A DNA stretch of 32,460 bases from an uncultured Pelagibacteraceae bacterium. Lineage in GTDB: Bacteria; Pseudomonadota; Alphaproteobacteria; Pelagibacterales; Pelagibacteraceae. The stretch covers positions 1-32,460 of the forward strand of contig CACKTW010000005.1 of NCBI GenBank assembly GCA_902603215.1. The letters run 5' to 3'. The notes under the pieces are model-generated. The model saw only the letters and a list, made by a program, of their open reading frames with translations, did no database searches and was not told where the DNA came from. Of the stretch, positions 29,489 to 32,460 are shown piece by piece; the stretch's first letter is position 1; each line of letters begins with the position of its first letter. Both the position numbers and the translations under genes were made by a program.

Positions 29489-30990
29489 TGATTTATTTCA
29501 CCTTGCAAAAAATAAGCAATATTTGTTTCATGGTTATTAATCAAATTAGTTATTGAAACATTAATAGTTTTTAATAGTGGTTCAGGATAAAATCCAAAAA
29601 ATAATACAAAAACAGCTAAAGATAATAGAACAAAAGATTCAATTTTATTTAAGTCAAAAAGCTTTTTTAATTCAACATTTTTAATTTTTCCAAAAATTAC
29701 TCTTTTATAAAGCCATAACATATATGCTGCAGCAAGAATTACGCCTGTTGTTGCCAAAAAAGCCACAAAAATATTCTTTTGGAAAATACCTATTAAAATT
29801 AAAATTTCACCTACAAAACCGCTGGTTCCTGGCAAACCTAATGCGGCTAATGTGAAAATCATAAAAATAAAAGCATATTTTGGCATTATATTTACAAGCC
29901 CGCCGTATGAAGAAATTAATCTTGAATGAAATCTGTCATAAACTACGCCAACGCACAGAAATAATGCTGCTGAAACTAAGCCATGACTAATCATTTGTAT
30001 TATGCTTCCTTCTAAACCTTGTTTGGTTAAAGTGAAGATACCAATTGTTACAAAGCCCATGTGTGCAACTGAAGAATATGCAATTAACTTTTTCATATCA
30101 TCCTGCATCAAAGCTACAAGGGAAGTATATATAATTGCGACAACGCTTAAGAAGTATATTAATGGAGTAAAATAATCTGATGCCAAAGGAAACAAGCCGA
30201 TTGAAAAACGAATAAAACCATATCCAGCCATTTTTAATAAAATTGCTGCTAATATCACTGATCCAGCTGTTGGAGCTTCAACATGTGCATCTGGTAGCCA
30301 TGTATGAACAGGCCACATAGGCAATTTAACTGCAAAAGAACTAAAAAAAGCTAACCAAAGTATATATTGATATTTTTCTGGTATTGTTAGCTGATATAAT
30401 TGAATAACATCAGTGGTTCCGGTCATCCAATAAATTGAGATTATAGCTATTAACATGAATACGGAACCCAAAAGAGTAAATAGAAAAAATTTAAAAGCAG
30501 AATAAACTCTTCTTGGTCCACCCCAAATTCCAATAATTAAAAACATTGGAATTAGACCTCCTTCAAAAAACAAATAAAATACTACTAAATCTAAAGAGCA
30601 AAAAACTCCAATCATTAGAGTTTCCATGATTAATATTGCAATTAAAAATTCTTTAACCCTTACTTTCACGCTTTTAATAACTGATAAGATACAAAGAGGT
30701 GTAATAAATGCTGTAAGCAATATAAATAAAATTGAAATACCATCAATTCCAAATTGAAAATTAAAGTATCCCTTCATCCATTGTTTGTTTTCAATAAATT
30801 GAAATTCAGAAGTTGATAGATCAAAAGAAAACCATAGATAAAGTGTAAATAAAAAATTTACAAATGAAGTAAATAAAGCAACATATTTAATGCTTCTATT
30901 TTCATTGTTTGGATGCGTTTTTATTAAAAAAATAAAAAAAGAACCAAACAAAGGTAAAAAAGTTACAACTGATAAAATAGGAAAATTCAT
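29485..30990 (-). CDS. nuoM: NADH-quinone oxidoreductase subunit M
   Basis: FYLFFEGGLIPMFLIIGIWGG, KLPMWPVHTWLPDAHVEAPTAGSVILAAILLKMAGYG, DDMKKLIAYSSVAHMGFV. Confidence 0.97.
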   Translation of the reverse strand: MNFPILSVVTFLPLFGSFFIFLIKTHPNNENRSIKYVALFTSFVNFLFTLYLWFSFDLSTSEFQFIENKQWMKGYFNFQFGIDGISILFILLTAFITPLCILSVIKSVKVRVKEFLIAILIMETLMIGVFCSLDLVVFYLFFEGGLIPMFLIIGIWGGPRRVYSAFKFFLFTLLGSVFMLIAIISIYWMTGTTDVIQLYQLTIPEKYQYILWLAFFSSFAVKLPMWPVHTWLPDAHVEAPTAGSVILAAILLKMAGYGFIRFSIGLFPLASDYFTPLIYFLSVVAIIYTSLVALMQDDMKKLIAYSSVAHMGFVTIGIFTLTKQGLEGSIIQMISHGLVSAALFLCVGVVYDRFHSRLISSYGGLVNIMPKYAFIFMIFTLAALGLPGTSGFVGEILILIGIFQKNIFVAFLATTGVILAAAYMLWLYKRVIFGKIKNVELKKLFDLNKIESFVLLSLAVFVLFFGFYPEPLLKTINVSITNLINNHETNIAYFLQGEINQ

Positions 30991-32460
30991 TTAAGTTAAT
31001 ATGAAGTAGGTTAATATAATAGAAAATCCAATAAGCATTACATAAGCATAATGATAAATATATCCATTTTGAAATTGAACAGCTTTAGATGAAAAAAACT
31101 TTATCAATTTAGATAAACCATCCGGACCAAAACGATCTATTGTTCTTTCATCTATTTTTTTCCATAAAAATAAACCAGTTTTTTTTAAAGGTTTTACAAA
31201 AATGAATTCATATAATTCATCAAAATACCATTTGTTTAATAAAAATTGATAAATAAAATTATTTTTTTCTTTAACTCTATTTAAAAATTTCTTATCTCTA
31301 ACGTAAAAATAATAAGAAACAGGAATAGAAATTAGCACTAGCAAAGGTGTTAAAAATATTAACCAATATGGTGGATGAAGATGACTAAATTCGTTAATAA
31401 ATTTAATAGAATTTTTCCAAAAAATCATGTTGCTATCAGGTCCAATAAATAAATCTTTAAAAAGATAGCCAGAAAAAACTGCACCTATAGATAATACAAT
31501 TAATGGAATAAGCATAACCAAAGGTGACTCGTGCATTTCGTTCAATTTAATATTTTCGTTCTGATATTTTCCATGAAAAGTTTTAAATATAAGTCTCCAA
31601 GAATAGATTGAGGTAATTAAAGCTGTTATTATACCAGCTATCGAAGCATAAATTCCTAGATTTGAGTGACTTAAATAAGCAAATTCAATAATTGCATCTT
31701 TAGAATAATATCCTGATAAAAAAGGAAATCCGGTTAATGCTAAAGTTCCTATTAACATTAAAGTCCATGTGTAAGGTAATTTTTTCCATACACCACCCAT
31801 AAAACGAATATCTTGTTCATTTTTAAATGAATGAATTACAGAGCCGGAACCTAAAAATAATAAAGCTTTAAAAAAAGCATGTGTAAATAAATGAAACATG
31901 GCTACATGATAAGCTCCTACTCCAGCAGCAAAAAACATATAACCCAATTGACTGCAAGTTGAATAAGCAATAACTTTTTTAATATCATTTTGAACCAATG
32001 CAACGGTGGCTGCAAAAAAAGCAGTTATAATTCCAACAATGCAAACTACATTTAATGCTACTTGAGAATACTCAAATATAGGAGAACAGCGCACCACTAA
32101 AAAAACGCCGGCTGTTACCATTGTGGCTGCATGAATTAATGCTGAAACAGGAGTTGGACCTTCCATGGCATCTGGTAGCCAAGTATGTAAAAATATTTGA
32201 GCTGATTTTCCCATTGATCCAAGAAATAATAACAAACAAATCAGTGTGATTAGGTTTAAATTAATTCCTAAAAAACTAATTTCTTTATTTGTATGAAGAC
32301 TAACTTGAGAAAAAACTTCAGAATAATTTAGAGTTCCAAAAAAATAAAAAATTAAAAAGATTCCTAGTGCAAAACCAAAATCACCTACTCTATTAACAAT
32401 AAATGCTTTGATTGCTGCTACATTAGCTGAAGGTTTTTTAAACCAAAAACCTATCAATAA
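30991..32460 (-). CDS. nuoL: NADH-quinone oxidoreductase subunit L, partial (N-terminus lies beyond the window end)
   Basis: GFWFKKPSANVAAIKAFIVNRVGDFGFALGIF, FLHTWLPDAMEGPTPVSALIHAATMVTAGVFL, NDIKKVIAYSTCSQLGYMF. The ORF start at 32457 is internal to the family; the frame runs off the end. Confidence 0.96.
   Translation of the reverse strand, partial: LLIGFWFKKPSANVAAIKAFIVNRVGDFGFALGIFLIFYFFGTLNYSEVFSQVSLHTNKEISFLGINLNLITLICLLLFLGSMGKSAQIFLHTWLPDAMEGPTPVSALIHAATMVTAGVFLVVRCSPIFEYSQVALNVVCIVGIITAFFAATVALVQNDIKKVIAYSTCSQLGYMFFAAGVGAYHVAMFHLFTHAFFKALLFLGSGSVIHSFKNEQDIRFMGGVWKKLPYTWTLMLIGTLALTGFPFLSGYYSKDAIIEFAYLSHSNLGIYASIAGIITALITSIYSWRLIFKTFHGKYQNENIKLNEMHESPLVMLIPLIVLSIGAVFSGYLFKDLFIGPDSNMIFWKNSIKFINEFSHLHPPYWLIFLTPLLVLISIPVSYYFYVRDKKFLNRVKEKNNFIYQFLLNKWYFDELYEFIFVKPLKKTGLFLWKKIDERTIDRFGPDGLSKLIKFFSSKAVQFQNGYIYHYAYVMLIGFSIILTYFILT

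Overview
This is a gene-dense, AT-rich (low GC by eye) bacterial chromosomal window. Gene content, synteny and low GC suggest a streamlined marine alphaproteobacterium, SAR11/Pelagibacterales-like; this taxonomic call is inferred, not computed. Left arm (+ strand): a partial PpiD-like C-terminus, trpE-trpG-trpD-trpC, lexA, gltX. Right arm (- strand, in transcription order): nuoL (partial)-nuoM-nuoN-birA-coaX-rnj-proS-lolC/E-lolD-dnaE, then rpsB-tsf-frr-uppS-cdsA-dxr-bamA-ompH/skp-lpxD-fabZ-lpxA-lpxI-lpxB. The arms converge with an 18-bp 3' overlap between gltX and lpxB. Almost all of it is core housekeeping sequence; I see no mobile elements, CRISPR arrays, tRNAs or rRNAs. The most notable non-coding signal is a GC-rich structured leader immediately upstream of rpsB. 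It has a GNRA-capped hairpin, long-range pairings and possible Shine-Dalgarno occlusion, so it is a probable S2 autoregulatory leader. Other points of interest are a perfect alphaproteobacterial SOS box lying inside the over-extended lexA ORF call, the absence of pyrH and rseP from their usual positions, and a tandem-repeat Lys-rich C-terminal tail on ribosomal protein S2. I found no convincing wholly novel system.
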